A stretch of DNA of 64,000 nt, from NCBI GenBank assembly GCA_963920665.1, contig OY987269.1, forward strand, positions 15,068,501-15,132,500, read 5' to 3'. The number at the start of each line of letters is the position of its first letter. The first letter of the stretch is position 1. This DNA comes from Straminergon stramineum (lineage: Eukaryota; Streptophyta; Bryopsida; Hypnales; Calliergonaceae). The notes under the pieces were generated by a model. It saw only the letters and a list, made by a program, of their open reading frames with translations, ran no database searches and had not been told where the DNA came from. Positions 1 through 13,479 of the stretch are shown here, one piece after another. The position numbers and the translations under genes are program-made.

Positions 1-1330
1 GTAAAAAAAAACAATTTTGTTTGAATTTGAGCTCTACTTATGTCGCGTCCTTTAGTGACACTTACCACCTTAAGCTCACTTTCCAAGCACTTAGCACTTT
101 AGTGCCACCAAGGTTCACGCTCTCCTAACATTGCACATGCCACGCACCCACAATGTTAGGTTCCAACTCGAGTCACGGGGTTCCCCAATCCTCCGTGACT
201 CCCAGTCCTTTCCTTCCAACACTTAACTCCCACATGACACCGGGCATGTCATTTGATGACATGGGGCGGAACTTCCATTGATGTCCAAGTACTCGGTGGA
301 GGCACTACTCCCCACCGGTGCTAACCGCCCTTGCATGGGACCCAACTCCCCACTAGGCCCAATCCAACTCATTTCGGGACTCACTAATCGGGACTCACAC
401 CATGGCCTAGTGTGGAGTGGGACACCACCCAACCGATATCAAGGAGTGCACAAGCACTCCACGGTAACACACAAGTGGTGGTGAGGCTCTAACACTAACT
501 TCACCACCCGGGGCTACTTAGGCTCACCATGGCACCATCCGAGAGGGAAGAGGGAGGCCAACCCTCCTCATAGTACTCTCTGCGGGATTCGGCAGCACAC
601 ACACCCATACTAGAGGTCACCGGGAACCCCCAAGATGCACCCCATCTTGGAAGACCACCCATTTCCAAGTGGTATCCCCAAACTAGACCCCGAAAAGACT
701 CCCGATCTTTCCATTGGGAGAACTTTTAGCTCCGAGCTCCAAATCTCATGTACGAGCCTATTTTCGTGATCTAAATTTTTTGTAGATCACCGTGCACTAT
801 TCACTTTCCCCAATACGACAAGTATTGAGGAAGTTATGGCCCTCCAAAGGTACGAGTCTCCTAGGAGGTGTAGTTCTCTAGGACTCCACCCTCTTTGGAT
901 GCCTATAACTTTTAGCTCACATCTCATCTCTTCATGAGCCTTATCATTCTAGAAAGCTTGTCTCCTTAGCTTTCCAATGATATGCGGCATGGCCTATTTG
1001 GCTCAAAAGAACCCTCCCAAACCTTGTTTCCCACGTCCCTATGCCTCGGGACGCAGCTTGAACATTGCCAACTTTGAGGAGCCATATCTTTTGACTCCCA
1101 ACTCGGATTCTCGCGTTCTTTGGACCTCTGGACGCGTCTTTTCACAAGCTTTCCAAGCATGTGCAACACGACCCCAAATTTGCCCGAATCAGAGCGTTAC
1201 ATCACTTTGATCACTCGGGACCCCTAGTCCCCCTCACCTCATCTCTTGCAAGGCTTGGGGAGTCACCCCCAACGTCCCCCTTGCTCACCAAGGTGGCCGG
1301 GCACGCATCTTGATGAGGGTCGTAACAACT
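1..1330. mobile_element. Probable LTR retroelement remnant (3' end of an LTR)
   Basis: This stretch is clearly richer in G and C than the AT-rich DNA that starts after about 1330, and the change is abrupt. It ends in a run reading GAGGGTCGTAACA at about 1314-1327, which resembles the 3' terminus of many plant Ty3-type LTRs. No long reading frame is present; the short open frames lie on both strands and look accidental. The left end is outside the window, so target-site duplication and full LTR length cannot be checked. A satellite or other GC-rich repeat is the alternative. Confidence 0.3.
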
Positions 1331-1539
1331 TATGAAATGAAGTTAATTAAGTCTAATTTCTATTCCAACTAAAGTTTTTGGTTGGAATTTTATTTTATAA
1401 AATGAAACTATTTATAGCTATTTGAAGTTATAACTTATAGAAGATATATGATTTCATCTCTGAAAAGTAAAAAAATTCTTCCCACTTATACTTAGTGGCA
1501 AAAAAAACATACAAAGTAAGAAATTTTGATCTTGGTCAT

Positions 1540-1840
1540 GTGGTCATAGGTTCTCTTCTTAATGATTAAATGACATTCCCTTACACGTTGAGAAGCCTAA
1601 GGGAGAATAAAAAATCTCCTTAAAGTTGGGCTTAGAGCTTGTTGCTTGCCCAAAATTTGTTTGATCAGGGCATGTTAAATAAACAATCAAATGAATGAAT
1701 AGTGTTTTGGCTTTGCAACTAGAATACATGCAGTGTGTGACAAGCCACATTTATTGTAGAAGTGAATCCAATGCAAAAAACACTTTTTGTCGAGGATTCT
1801 CTCAAAACCAAGCACCAAGAGCTTGACCTATTATTTAAAG
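1540..1840. repeat. Dispersed repeat, diverged copy of 55640-55925
   Basis: The run from about 1613 (TCTCCTTAAAGTTGGG) onward aligns with 55725 onward in the same orientation. Shared blocks include the start, a central block around GAATAGTG and TTTTGG/CTTTGACTTTG, a GACAAGCCACAT/GGCAAGCCATAT block, and a GATTCTCTCAAAAC/AATTCTCTCAAAAC block. Identity is interrupted by small indels, as expected of old transposon copies. The reading frames in both copies on the minus strand are similar only because the DNA is similar. Confidence 0.55.
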
Positions 1841-3296
1841 AATAACCTATAATTTTCTTGTGCATCGTATTTCGATGTTGACCAAATTTTTAAGTTAAAG
1901 AAAATCTAACCAAATTAAAAATTTTAGTTGAATATCCTTTTAAAGTCTATTTTATGCATTAAAAAAATTGTGATATTTCTATTGAAGACTTTGTGCAAAG
2001 GTGTCCATTGCAAATCTTTATTCTCTTAGTGTTAGAGCTTCTTGGAGATGAGCATCAAACACATTGGATCTTGGGAAAAAAATCTGTTAGAAATTATTTT
2101 TTTAAATTATATATTAGATTTTGAGAAATTGTAAATCAAGAATGATTATGTAAACTTATGTCCTTTCACCTCATCTTTTTTCATGAGCTCATCTTAGATT
2201 TGACGTGTAAAAGAAGATTGAAAGACTTCAAATCACTTTCACAATTTTAACATCATTTTAATAAAATATTTTAATCTTTCAATCTATAAGTGATATTGTT
2301 TTTTTTCTCCATCTGATCCACAACATCTCTAGTTTGAATTCATATGAGTACAATATTTGAAAAATTGATTAAACTTACCAAAATTTGAACTTTTTGCTTC
2401 ATTATGAGCAAACTCCAAGAAAACTCAACAAAGTCCTTGGACATTTAAGGATTAAGTTAACTTTGCATCATCTCTATTGGCCATTCCATTAGTTGTAGAT
2501 GTATGAAGTGGTTCACATCATAAGCAACACACAACATTTGTGTTTTTTCATGTTTTAAGTTGTTTACGAGCATCCACACCAATATATACAATGTGATTGT
2601 ATTGCCATCCATCCATTGTTTGTTGTGACAAAATATTGTGTTCCTCTACTTTGAGTGTTTATTGCTCATGGGAATAGCCAATTTTTCAATTTTTGGTAGA
2701 TTTTCTTTAGCATCTTTCTCCATCTTTGCTACCTGAACTTGTAAAAGTCCTTGGTAGGCATGTGAATGTAAATTGAATCTTTTTAGGAAAAATAAAATAA
2801 AATGTGAGCCCTAAAGAGACTCATTAGGCATTGGATAAGTTGAAGCATTTGGTAATAAATTGAACTATAGTAGATCAATTTTATTAGTTGAGGGCCCTTT
2901 TGGACTAATTTTTTTAAAGTTAGCACCAAAGTTTATTATCTATTTCATCAATCAACCGGGATGGACATGTTATAATTCAATGCATAATACCTCATTGTCT
3001 TTGCACAAAACTCTAATTCAATATCCCTTAAATCTCACATTAATTGAACCCTATACATGATCATTACAATGTCATTTCAGAAATAAATCATGTGATATTT
3101 TGAAGTTTTACTTATTATTCCAAGGAAGACCCTTAGGTTCAAACTTAGTTATTTGATATTTGGTAATACATATTTTTGTATTGAAAAATATGAGTTGCAC
3201 TAGGTGTGAAGAGACAAGTAGATAGGACTTGGCTATGAAATTTTGATGCTAAATGATTAAAGTCATGAAATTAAGCTATGAAATGAGTCCATGAGT

Positions 3297-3471
3297 CACT
3301 AGAAGAAACCTCATGTTTTTTAGGATGCATTTTTTGTGATGTTCACTTGTTTTTGTGTTATGTTTGATATTATAGTTAACATCTTGATGTCATGTTTAAT
3401 GTCATTGATGACATAAAAACAAGTGGACATTGCTAAAAATGTGTTGTAAAAAACATGGGTTTCTTCTAGTG
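3297..3471. mobile_element. CACTA-like MITE, 175 bp, with 3-bp target duplication
   Basis: The element starts CACTAGAAGAAACC and ends GGTTTCTTCTAGTG, so its terminal inverted repeats begin with the CACTA signature. The inverted match continues inward through the CATGTTTTTTA / TAAAAAACATG blocks. Both sides are flanked by AGT (3294-3296 and 3472-3474), a 3-bp target-site duplication as expected for CACTA (CMC/EnSpm) transposons. It has no coding capacity and must be a non-autonomous element. Confidence 0.8.
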
Positions 3472-4679
3472 AGTCTATGGCAAGGCATGAAATCAATAGA
3501 ATAATGATGTTATAGTATTAAAGCCACAAAATTATGGCACACACAAGTGCAACCACAACTAGTGCTTGAAATAATTTGTATGTCTCTTCATCCACAATTG
3601 CATTATAAAGAATAATTTAATAAAGAAAAATTAGACCTTTAAGAATTGCAACAATGCTAGTGCATGAGTGCACAAATGTGAGCCTATGAGCCTTGAACCT
3701 AGCTATAGGTATGTACCTACAACCATTTGAAGTTATTTATGGCATATGTACCTATAACATAGGTTCACTATAATATGGAAAGAGTTTATAATAGAGGTAC
3801 CTATCACATAGACACTTATAACCATAGAAGGTGTCTATAATATAGACTCCTAGGCTCACAAGCTAATAGATTCTATGCTCACATGCTAGCATTCCCTTAA
3901 GAGTTGTCGAATTATCTTTAGGTGCAAAATTTATTTATAAATTTGGTTTGTGTACTCAAATAATTTGTGTGTCATTTAACCCACAATTGCATTAATTTAA
4001 TAAAAATAAATTTGAACTTTGAACTTTGAAGAGTTATTTCAAGTGCAAATTTATTTGTTTTATATTTTGCATTTTATTGCCAATGGTGAGAATGTTTTAT
4101 TAAGGCTAATCATGAGAGCATATGTTGCATTTGAATACATCTATTTCCAATACAACACAACATCAACACATCCACATCAATACAATATCTCAACACATTT
4201 ATTATAAATTGATTTTGTATATTGAGATTGTACCTATGAATAGTTGTAATTCAAGTGAAGATCAAGTGCAAAATTCAAATTAGGTGAGTGACAGAGATCA
4301 TATGCTCTGACAATTATTATAATCATGTATTAGCTTCCATGAACTACATAGGTGTTAATAATATAGTGATTGAGATGCTTACATTTTCTTCAAGGTAATT
4401 CAAAGAACCACCAATAAAAATAAATGCAACAATTTTTTTCTTATTCTTATTTCGTTGCACCTTTTAACACTTACAAATAGTAGAGTTTGGTTATTTATCC
4501 TCAATTCTACTTTCAAACAAAAAAGGATTTGTTAGAATCAAGCTATAGCAATAGAACTCTATAAAGCTCATCATTGACCAATATCAAAATATCTAAAGGT
4601 AGGGGTACAAAACATTTACATAGATACAAAAGTATGAATTGAACAGTAAGCTGAGTTGGAGTATTAATCATTAGAAGAG

Positions 4680-5010
4680 ATTTTTGGGCAAGGGAGGGCC
4701 ATTTCAGGGTTGTTTCCCTTGTTGTTTGGGAGCTCTCAACTAGCCATTGCTGTCAAAAAAATTATTTTAAAAATTAAATTAAATTTTTTTTTCCAAAAAT
4801 TTCAAAAAGTGTTAAGAAACTAAAAATTTCTTCTCTAAAAATATTCAAAATTATTAAATAAATTATTAAATCATTAATATTATCTAAAGTAACCGTCTCT
4901 TGACCATAGTAGATTGCTAATGTGTCAAGTTCCCACAGTTTGCGAACTCTTGGGAACTTACATGCTTCTTTAGCTCCAAATTCTCTTCTAATGATTCTTT
5001 TAATCAAGAT
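4680..5010. repeat. Dispersed repeat, diverged copy of 37080-37400
   Basis: A block reading CATTT.AGGGTTGTT.CC is shared with about 37097-37115 in the same orientation. It is followed in both places by an AT-rich stretch, and then by a region with GTTCC...CTTGGGAACT at 4929-4960 and 37335-37352. Order and spacing are the same in the two copies, so they are probably copies of one old element. Boundaries are approximate. Confidence 0.4.
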
Positions 5011-7809
5011 GTAGATTTTTTTAAGAAGTGTTCAAGGGATATCTACTTATAATTCTTGAACCTTCATAACTTTTGCATACAATATTGAAAGAGTGCATTG
5101 CTTGGTGCATTGAAACCCTCCTTCATTCATTAGCAATAAAATGTTAAAATTTAACTATAAAAATACTTTAAACAACACTTTGAGGTTTATTCCTAAACCA
5201 CTCTCTCTAGCTCTAATTCCTTTGTCAACTACAAGTCATGCAAGGATTGGAAAGAGCTATCCATACAAATTCATACACACCGAAAACCTTGTATGAAAAC
5301 CCAACAACCTAATGCCAAATTTGACCTAATTTCACACACATTAGAGTTACATTTCTTGATTATGCCTTTGACATGAAAAGAATTGTCAAAAAACTTCTTT
5401 AATTCATTTCCTAAGTGAGATTTTTTGTAGGACTTGTTAGCTCACAATTGCACCCAATGGTGTTTATTAAATTTTTGCCTAGCTCCCATACCCCAAGTCT
5501 TCTTGCAAAATCCAAGACTACTCTATATGGAGGCCCAATTGTAGAACAATATATTAAAACTAGACCTAGAGTGCACCAAATTAGGCACACACACACCAAA
5601 AAAAACAAAACATAACCCATGGAGCAAGGCTCGCAATTGTTGTACTTGTAATTAGGGTTAAAGAGGGTGTAAGTGAGAGAGGATTAGAGAAGATTGGTGT
5701 GGGAGATTTTATCAAACACTCCGCCATCAAAAAAGGCAATTTCTAGGATTTTAACAAAGTCCAAGGCAAACCATGCCTTGAATCCATGTCTGAATCAATA
5801 ACTGCAATTTCACTTAGAATTGTTGGAAATGAAAATGAAAAAGAAATGATTTTGTATCTATCTTTCTGCGTTGTTATCCAAACATATTTGGTGATGTATA
5901 AGAGTGCACCCCCGATGCCAAAATATAAATACATGTTGTATATACCGGTAAGATTATATAATACATGGTAGAAGGAATCTTGAACTTTCTTAAATCTGTG
6001 ACCTTTTGGATACTTCTAAACTTTCAGCACCCTAAATTCTTTGAAGTTTTCTTCATTTTTGCTGAAAATTTTGTAGAATTGGTCATAAATGAAGGTTATC
6101 ATTTAAGGATTCAAATATTGCTTAGAAGTTGCTTCAAAGAAACATTGCCTTAAAGCATTTTGTTCATCATTTAGACTATGGACTTTGGGGCCTTTAGAAT
6201 TAAAAAAATTTGAAACTTTTTACAAGCTTGATTATTTCAAATCAAAGAGCATATGCATGCTATGTACAATACAATTACCTAGCAAAAAATAGTACTCGGT
6301 AATACATTCCCCTACCTCTTAGTATGGAAAAATGGAGATATGTAGCTGATTTTTAGGTAGAAGATTGTAACAAATGCCCTTGTTTGGAAACTATCTAGAT
6401 AAACATTTCAATTAATGCTTTGTTCAAGTTCATTGTTCCTTTTGCATACTTGTTCTCCATAGGAAGGCAACCTATTCAGATGACTACTCATTCCAAATTC
6501 TCACATTGGTGCAAGAGCTAAATTTTGAAATGTCCCCCTTCAAGGTTTCTTGCACCAGAAATGTGACACTAGAACCTTCAATCTTTAATGGAAGTCAATG
6601 GTAGCATAAAAAGCAAGTTGATTGCAAGAAACACTTGTCCTTTTCATTGTCCTTAGACATGAAGTGTTTTGCCCATAACTTTTGAGTTGTATGTTAGTTT
6701 TATATGAAATTTGAAATTAAGGTACATATGGTAGTTTTAGACTTTGAGAGGTTTTTTTTTCTATATAGAAATTAATTTATTAATGTTAAACAACCCCCAA
6801 TTAAATGCCTACTTTTGCCATTTTGGGGTTTCAATACTAATTTCGACCCAAAAATGCAAATTTGAAGGTCGAATTGGGATGCAAGGAATTCTTCTAAAGT
6901 TACACAAGCTTGCTAAGAGTTTTCTTCAAAATAGGAAAGTATCCACCTTCTACATGTGCTCATAATGTGAAAGTGCAAAGAACACAATTTTTTTCCAAAG
7001 ATGCAAATGGTCAAGAAGGAGCAAGTTCAAGTTAGGAAAAATGGAGAATTTTCATTTTATTTTTTTGAATTTTCTAATGAATTTTTTTCTAAAAGTCCAA
7101 CATCATATTTTCCATTTTTTTCAGATTTTTTACCACTCTCTATTTGTGCACAACTTTTCGAGATAAATTTTTCTAGGCTTGAATTTTACAAAAATACTAT
7201 CTTTTTAATGCTTGACAAATTATTCCTATCTGATTTCATTTTAAAAAAATTATTCCAAAATTCAGGGTACTCATTGAAATAGGACATTTTGAGACTAAAA
7301 TAACATATGTTCTTTGCAAAGACCCAATAGCAAAGCCCTCATTATTTTAGTTAAAATATTACTACTAAATTCCCCATCTTTGAAATGAAATATAAATTTT
7401 TGTCTCAATTATCTATCAATTACATTATTAGTTTAGGAGATTCTTATTTATAAGTAAAAATATCATACTTAGAAGAAAATGAACCAAAGAGAAGGTTGTC
7501 TTTCTTCATACAAAGGAACATATTCCATATGTCCTTTAGTCTTGTATGAATGTATGCTAGCCTACACTATAGCTTTTTGTCATCATTCACCAATTGAAAC
7601 CCTAGTCATTGTACTTCAATTAATTAATACAATTTCATTTTAAGTTTGAATATAGATAATGATTTATCATAAGTGCATTGTCCGTAGCTATTTAGAAGAC
7701 TATCATTTGTAATCTTGATTTGAAAAAGAAAATAAAACATATATGTTCATAAGTTACCTTGAATTGAAAAAACTTCTTTAATCAAGGTTGTAAGGTTTAT
7801 TTTATATAA

Positions 7810-10474
7810 ATGGCTCCCAAAAAGATGTCTGAAGCTCAAAGAGCAGCAAGTCTTGCAAGGATTGAAAGCATAAGAGGTATTTTATAAATTAAAAATATGT
7901 CCTTCAATTTTTGATTCATATGAGGCAAAATCAATGTTGATTTCTTAAAATAAATTTCTTAAAATAAAATAAATATAAATTATACCAAATCACAATAAAA
8001 TTCAAATTGATCCATATTTTTTTCATGACTTACATTGATTTCTTTATCATGAGGTTTTCTATATTCTACGAGGTATTACTTTTCTTTATATTTTTTTCAA
8101 ACTTTCAAATTTTTTGCTTCCATTGCTTTCAATAACTGTGATATCAAAACATTTTGATATTCATCAATTCTTGCTCTACAAGTTTGACTTCTATAAGACC
8201 ACCTCAATGCACTTTTGTTTAGCAAGTTGTTATTTGATGCCCTTACATTTAGTGCCCCCATATGCTTTACAAATCAAATCAGAATATTGAGACAAGTAAA
8301 ATAGAAATTTACCAAAAAAATTGCCTTACAAGATATTATACACACCAAATTTTATTTTCATCCCAACAAAAGATAATATAATAACACATATTCAAATTAC
8401 GACCTTTTTCTGTGGAATCACTTCAACATAGTGAAATTATACTTCTATTCCTTTTCTAGTGAACCAATGGAATGTTTAACCAATATCAAAATCATTTGTA
8501 CATGAAATTATTCATTCAATTTTCTAAAAAATAATAAAACTTTAAGGAAACAATTATACATTAACGATGCATGTACATGGCAGCAAACCAACTCATACCT
8601 CCGGATCCGGAGAGGGACCGAGCTATAGAAGAAGTATGGGCGAACATTTGGAATCGAATTGACACCCATGTTACGGACAAACAATATTACCCTCGATATG
8701 TTGCATTTGCAGTGGGTCATACTGTTGCACAGGTTGGTTACCATAACCTCTTTTGCATGTTTATCTTGATTTTTTTATAGATTTTTTTCTAATCATTGCA
8801 TACATGAAGACAACATCCAATGGGTTATTTAGAGCAAATTTTTATTTATTTTAATCATATGATCAAATAAAGCCTATATCTTTTTATCATTCAATATTTG
8901 AGACTATCATTAATCATGATTGTTATAGGGCATGAATGCTTTTTTCAATTGCTTATATTCATCCCTCCATTAGAATAAAAGAAGAGTTATAGTTATAATG
9001 CAATTTATCCGCACATGAATGAAGAATCTCTTGGAGGTAGTTCTATGAAGGCAAAAAAGATTATTCTCGACTCAAGTTTGGGCTAGCCCTTCACAAGCAA
9101 ACTTGTCCTTTTGCCTCATTTACACGAGCAATATGAAAATGTACTAAAGAAGATGACATTTGTCCATAATGAGCATGTCCAAGCTTTCATCCAAAATTAA
9201 TTTTGTTTCCTAAACTTTGTTGCTCTCTTTTGTAACACCCTCTATGAGATTACGTTCATCATTTATCTTACGAAACTTTCAAATTTGTGTGAATATCTAA
9301 TTATACAAATTTCACATGTTGTAGACCCACATGAGGATGTATTTTCATCCATTTGCCTATCCTCAAGAGAGAACTTGAGGCAATTTAATTATCATATGTA
9401 CACACTTTAATTGAAAATCCAAATATAAAAAAAAGAATTTCATCAAGGCATAATAAGTTATAATTTGCTTATAAAAGCTCACACCTTTGTATAGATAAAC
9501 AGGCATGGGTGCACAGATGGTCAACATGCTTTGCTTTGCGAGGCTCAATAGAATGAATGGGTGGGATCATCCGATTCCGGGACAACACCTTGAAGAGTGG
9601 GACGAGGATGAAGAATGCGATCTACCTCCGATCGATTCATGGGCTCGGCAATGCATCCCCATTGAAATGAAACCCAAACCCGAAACCGCCATCGACGACA
9701 TGGATTTCAAGAATCGCGCGAAAGCGTTTTCCAAACATCGGACATCGGAAACTATACTTGCGAGTGTACAAGATGCATTAAACCAGCGTCGAAATTCAAT
9801 GCAATTGCAGTTTCAGCCCAAACCCTTGAAGCGGCGAGATAGCAAACCGCAAAATGTTCAAGTTGAGGCCGACAAGTTTTTCTCAGCAGCTATTGCTGGA
9901 TGGGCAAAAATGTGAGAATTAATTTAAAAAAATGTTTTGTTTACAATTACAAATTCTATAACAAAAGAGGATTGAAGTTAAATTGATTATCTATGTGATT
10001 TGTGAGGAGTTACAAATTGAAGATGAAATAAATATTGGATTATTTTTCAAAAGAAATTCTACAAAAATGCTGAAAAGTTTTTTTTGTTGACCCCCAAAGG
10101 ACAAGTTGGTGATTGTAGAAATCTTCCTTTTTGGAACTATGAGTATCATTTGCTTAAAAAAACCAAAAGCACTCATTGGAGGTCAAACTATTTTAACAAG
10201 ACCTTTATTATATGCACAAAACTTTAAGGATAAATGTTTGCACTTTTGTCTTGCATAGAAGGATTTTTTGTCATCAATTGGACACTTAGTGTTTGTGGTG
10301 TTCTTTGAGGGCTAAAGAATGAAAAAATTCAATGAAAAATTGTTGATTGATTGTAGGCCAATAGAAGAATCCTCTGAGAGTGAAGATGAAACAGAAGAAG
10401 GCATTGGCAGTGAAGGTGAAGATGGAAGTGAATCACCTATTCCCAAAGGAGGGGAGCCAATCCCCACTGCATAA
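7810..10474 (+). CDS. C2orf81-like (DUF4639) protein, four exons
   Basis: Four exons join in frame: 7810-7876, 8584-8736, 9503-9911 and 10357-10474, giving 248 residues. All introns are GT...AG. The start is the ATG at 7810, just after a TATATAA run. Residues 1-22 are basic. Residues 36-93 look helical (EEVWANIWNRID and a following segment). Residues 104-121 have an acidic run then DSWA (EEWDEDEE...DSWARQ), an arrangement I recall from vertebrate C2orf81 proteins. Residues 150-205 are basic, and the C-terminal exon is acidic and Glu/Ser-rich. The function of the family is not established; its distribution suggests a link with flagellated cells, which is inference. The last intron carries a TTAA element. 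The junction at 8736/9503 could be shifted by a few bases. I am confident the gene is real, less so of the family name. Confidence 0.62.
10087..10315. mobile_element. TTAA-type MITE in the last intron of the 7810-10474 gene
   Basis: About 229 bp. It begins TTGA then CCCCCAAAGGAC and ends CTTTGAGGG then CTAA, a decayed form of the TTAA-CCC...GGG-TTAA pattern. Its interior matches the element at 27949-28179 in the same orientation: both contain CACTCATTGGAGGTCAAA, then GCACAAAA followed by AAGGAT.AAT and TTGCACTT, then a CCTTGTCAT / TTTTGTCAT block near the right end. No coding capacity. Confidence 0.65.
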
Positions 10475-10856
10475 ATGAATGGGTTACAACTATATAATGA
10501 TGAGTTCAATATTTAATGAATAATTAAAATTAGTCATAAATTAGTCCTTTGCATTTTTAGACAAAAATTCCATAGAATGGTGACCTTGAGATAGAGATTT
10601 TAGAGTAAAAATGAAATGAAGAAAATAAAAGTGGTAGTAGTTGTAGGATCTTGTCTATTCCTTCATTTAGAAACATAAGAAAATTGGAAGCTCAAATTTT
10701 TCCTCGTCTTAATTGTCCAAGTGTTAGTAATTATAATTTTGTTTTTTACTTACTTTGTTTGTAGTTGACTTCTACTTCAAAAGTCACCCTAGATATGAAG
10801 GATTATTGGATTCAATTGTATTTTTTGATACGATGTATATGCATGGTTGAAAACTA

Positions 10857-11125
10857 CATTAGGAAAATTCTGAGGTTAAAGGAGGGCTATGAGTTTTAGA
10901 TTTTCAGCATGCTGCAGTGCAAACACAAAAAAAATAAAAAATAAACTTTTATTTCTTTTAATATTTATTTGTTGACATGGTACCAATAGTGCCATGTTAG
11001 CACCATGTCAGATTGACTATTTTTTTGAATTTTGAATTTTAAAATAAATAAATTTGTATTTGCACCACGGGGTGCTGAAAATCTAAAACTCATAGCCCTC
11101 TCTTGACCTAAAAATTTTCCTAATG
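10857..11125. mobile_element. MITE with terminal inverted repeats of about 50 bp
   Basis: The left end starts CATTAGGAAAATT and continues through GGAGGGCTATGAGTTTTAG and ATTTTCAGCA. The right end is the reverse complement (TGCTGAAAATCTAAAACTC, then ATAGCCCTC, then AATTTTCCTAATG). The inner 150 bp is AT-rich and has no open frame. I could not find a clear target-site duplication, so the superfamily is undetermined. Confidence 0.7.
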
Positions 11126-11866
11126 AAGTGCCCAAGGCAATGAGTGTAGTGTTAAGTCAAATTTTTAGGTTAAATTATAAGAATTTTTTTTTTAATTCTA
11201 GTGACAAACTTCAAAATCAAAGGTGGTTTAGGCCTTGGCTTTTATATATATATGTTACATCTGCTAAACCTTTGAGTGACTATGGGATCCTATTGCAATT
11301 GAATTGAAGTGAGGAGACAAGATATGATTGAAGTCACTAAAAGTTTTATCTTTTACTACTTACTAGTTAGTCCTTTCATTGTGTATTGGACTGTTTGAAC
11401 ACTTGTATACTTCACAATCTTTGTCATATACACTAAACAAAAGGGACAAACAAACAAAGTAAAAAACTAGGAAATGATACCAAAGAAATCAAAATAATTT
11501 TAAATTTTAAATTATTTATCTATTATTATATGTTTTACAAATAGAAAAATTACAAATAGAAAAATATAAGATATATAAATTAAATATATAGAAAATACAA
11601 AAAATAAATAAAAATAAACCTTCAAATAATAAAAAGATGAAAAATTTGCAAATATAAAACATGGTCATTTTACAAATTCAAAAGTTTTACTATAAAATTT
11701 AAATTCCCAAGTTTGCAAACTTCAAATATAGTTTGGAAATTTGAATTGACACTATTAAAATTACACTTTTGAATTAATTTCTAGATTTTTTTCATTCATT
11801 ATTTATAGATTATAAGTTATTATATTTATAATTTATAAGATTTTAGATTAAAAACTTTATAAAATG

Positions 11867-12770
11867 GTGTCATTGTATAGTACCGGAAGCAATGATACGA
11901 TCTAACGATCATCCAATTTTGCCATTTAAAAGAATTTTGCATATTATGCATTTTAATTGACATTTTGGTCTTGCATGATGAACATTCTATTCTAGTGCAA
12001 TTCCAATCATTTAAGCATACCAAATTTGGGTTTCAAAAAGGCGAAACTCCCATTTTTGGTGAATTGTTTCATTTAAAGTTCATAGTTGCATAATTTGATT
12101 GCAAAACATTGGTAATAAATTTTTTTAAATTCAATTGCATAGATCTGTAGGAAATAGCCATACGCACATCTTTCATATTCAAAAGCACCCCATTATATAA
12201 TAAAAATATGATCTATGAAGAGCTCAATCGGAGGTGTTGTATGACCAAATTTTGTAAAATAGATATATCTATAATTTAACTAGATTTTTCTATTTGACCC
12301 TCATGGTATAAATTTTTTTGTACATTTAAGCATCATGGTACAATTATTTTACCCAAATGTAATGTAATTAAATTATAGAGATATCTATTTTGTAAAGTTT
12401 GTTCGTACAACACCTCCAATTGAGCTCTTCATAGATCATACTTTTATTATATAATGGGGTGCTTTTGAATATAAAAGATGTGCATTTGGCTATTTTCTAC
12501 ATATCTATGCAATTGAATTAAAAAAAATTTATCACCAATGTTTTTCAATCAATGATCATGTAAATTGTGAACTTTAAATGAAACAATCTTCCCAAAATGG
12601 AGTTTTGCTTCTTTGAAATCCCAATTTGGTATGCTTGAATGATTCAAATTGCACAAGAATTGAATGTTCATTATGCTGAAAAAATGTGAATTATAATTTA
12701 TTTTATGCAAAATTCTTTTGAATGGCAAAATTGGATGACTACATCATTGCTTTTGGGTACTATACTATAA
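11867..12770. repeat. Long inverted repeat (foldback), two arms of about 410 bp
   Basis: The left arm (about 11867-12285) and the right arm (about 12365-12770) are reverse complements along nearly their whole length, with an estimated 80-90 percent identity by eye. Examples are AAAAGCACCCCATTATATAA at 12180 against its complement at 12450-12470, ATGATCTATGAAGAGCTCAA at 12209 against 12419-12438, and CATCCAATTTTGCCATT at 11910 against 12722-12738. The spacer of about 80 bp is itself partly symmetric. Transcribed RNA would fold into a hairpin of several hundred base pairs. It may be a foldback transposon or an inverted duplication; no coding capacity was seen. Confidence 0.85.
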
Positions 12771-13479
12771 TTATTGCTCATGAAGCTCTTATTGTTTTTA
12801 GTATCTTTCGCATTTATTATTGTGAACAAATTGTTTTAATCAAGTTATGTATTAAACTTTTGATTCACCAATATGTGTTGATTCAATATCTCTTGAGGCC
12901 ATTGTGCACCAAGAGTTTGTTGATTTAAAAAGTGATTAAAACTATTTCTAAATTAGTAGACAATCATGTCTAAGGTTTATGCACTTGTTTCCAACACTTC
13001 AAAGAAATCATTGTTAGCACACTAAAAGATCAAATTTGAAGGTGCAATTATTTTGAATGGATATGAAAATTGAACAATACTATTTAAAAAAAAATCCAAA
13101 TGAATTTTCAAATGATATTTGAAATTCAATTGCAATGTAATGTTGGGAATAGATGAATCAACCTTGTAGGTGGCTTTAACAATAAGAGAACCAACTTCGG
13201 TTCATGATTTTTTTGCAATAATTTAATGAATTTTTTTTTGCATATTGGAAAGAAAATTTCATCTAAATATAAAAAAATTAGCCCCCACATAGGTGTTTTT
13301 CACACTAGCCTAAGGTCAATGAAGGTCAATTAATCTAAAAAAGTTGACATGGAACCAACTTTAGCAATGATACATTACACTTGACATCTATTTATTTGAA
13401 TCATAATTGTTTTAAGCCTTTGAGTATAATGAGGTTGAAAAGTGGCCAATTGATAGTCTTCTAGATTTTGATCTAGGAA

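Larger units (their letters stand above)
1331..7809. other. Gene-less AT-rich intergenic region with decayed repeats
   Basis: No reading frame here looks like a real exon: the open frames are short, low in complexity and unsupported by splice signals or family motifs. The region holds three repeats annotated separately (about 1540-1840, 3297-3471 and about 4680-5010). The rest is AT-rich unique-looking sequence with homopolymer runs, and I see nothing more in it. Confidence 0.5.
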
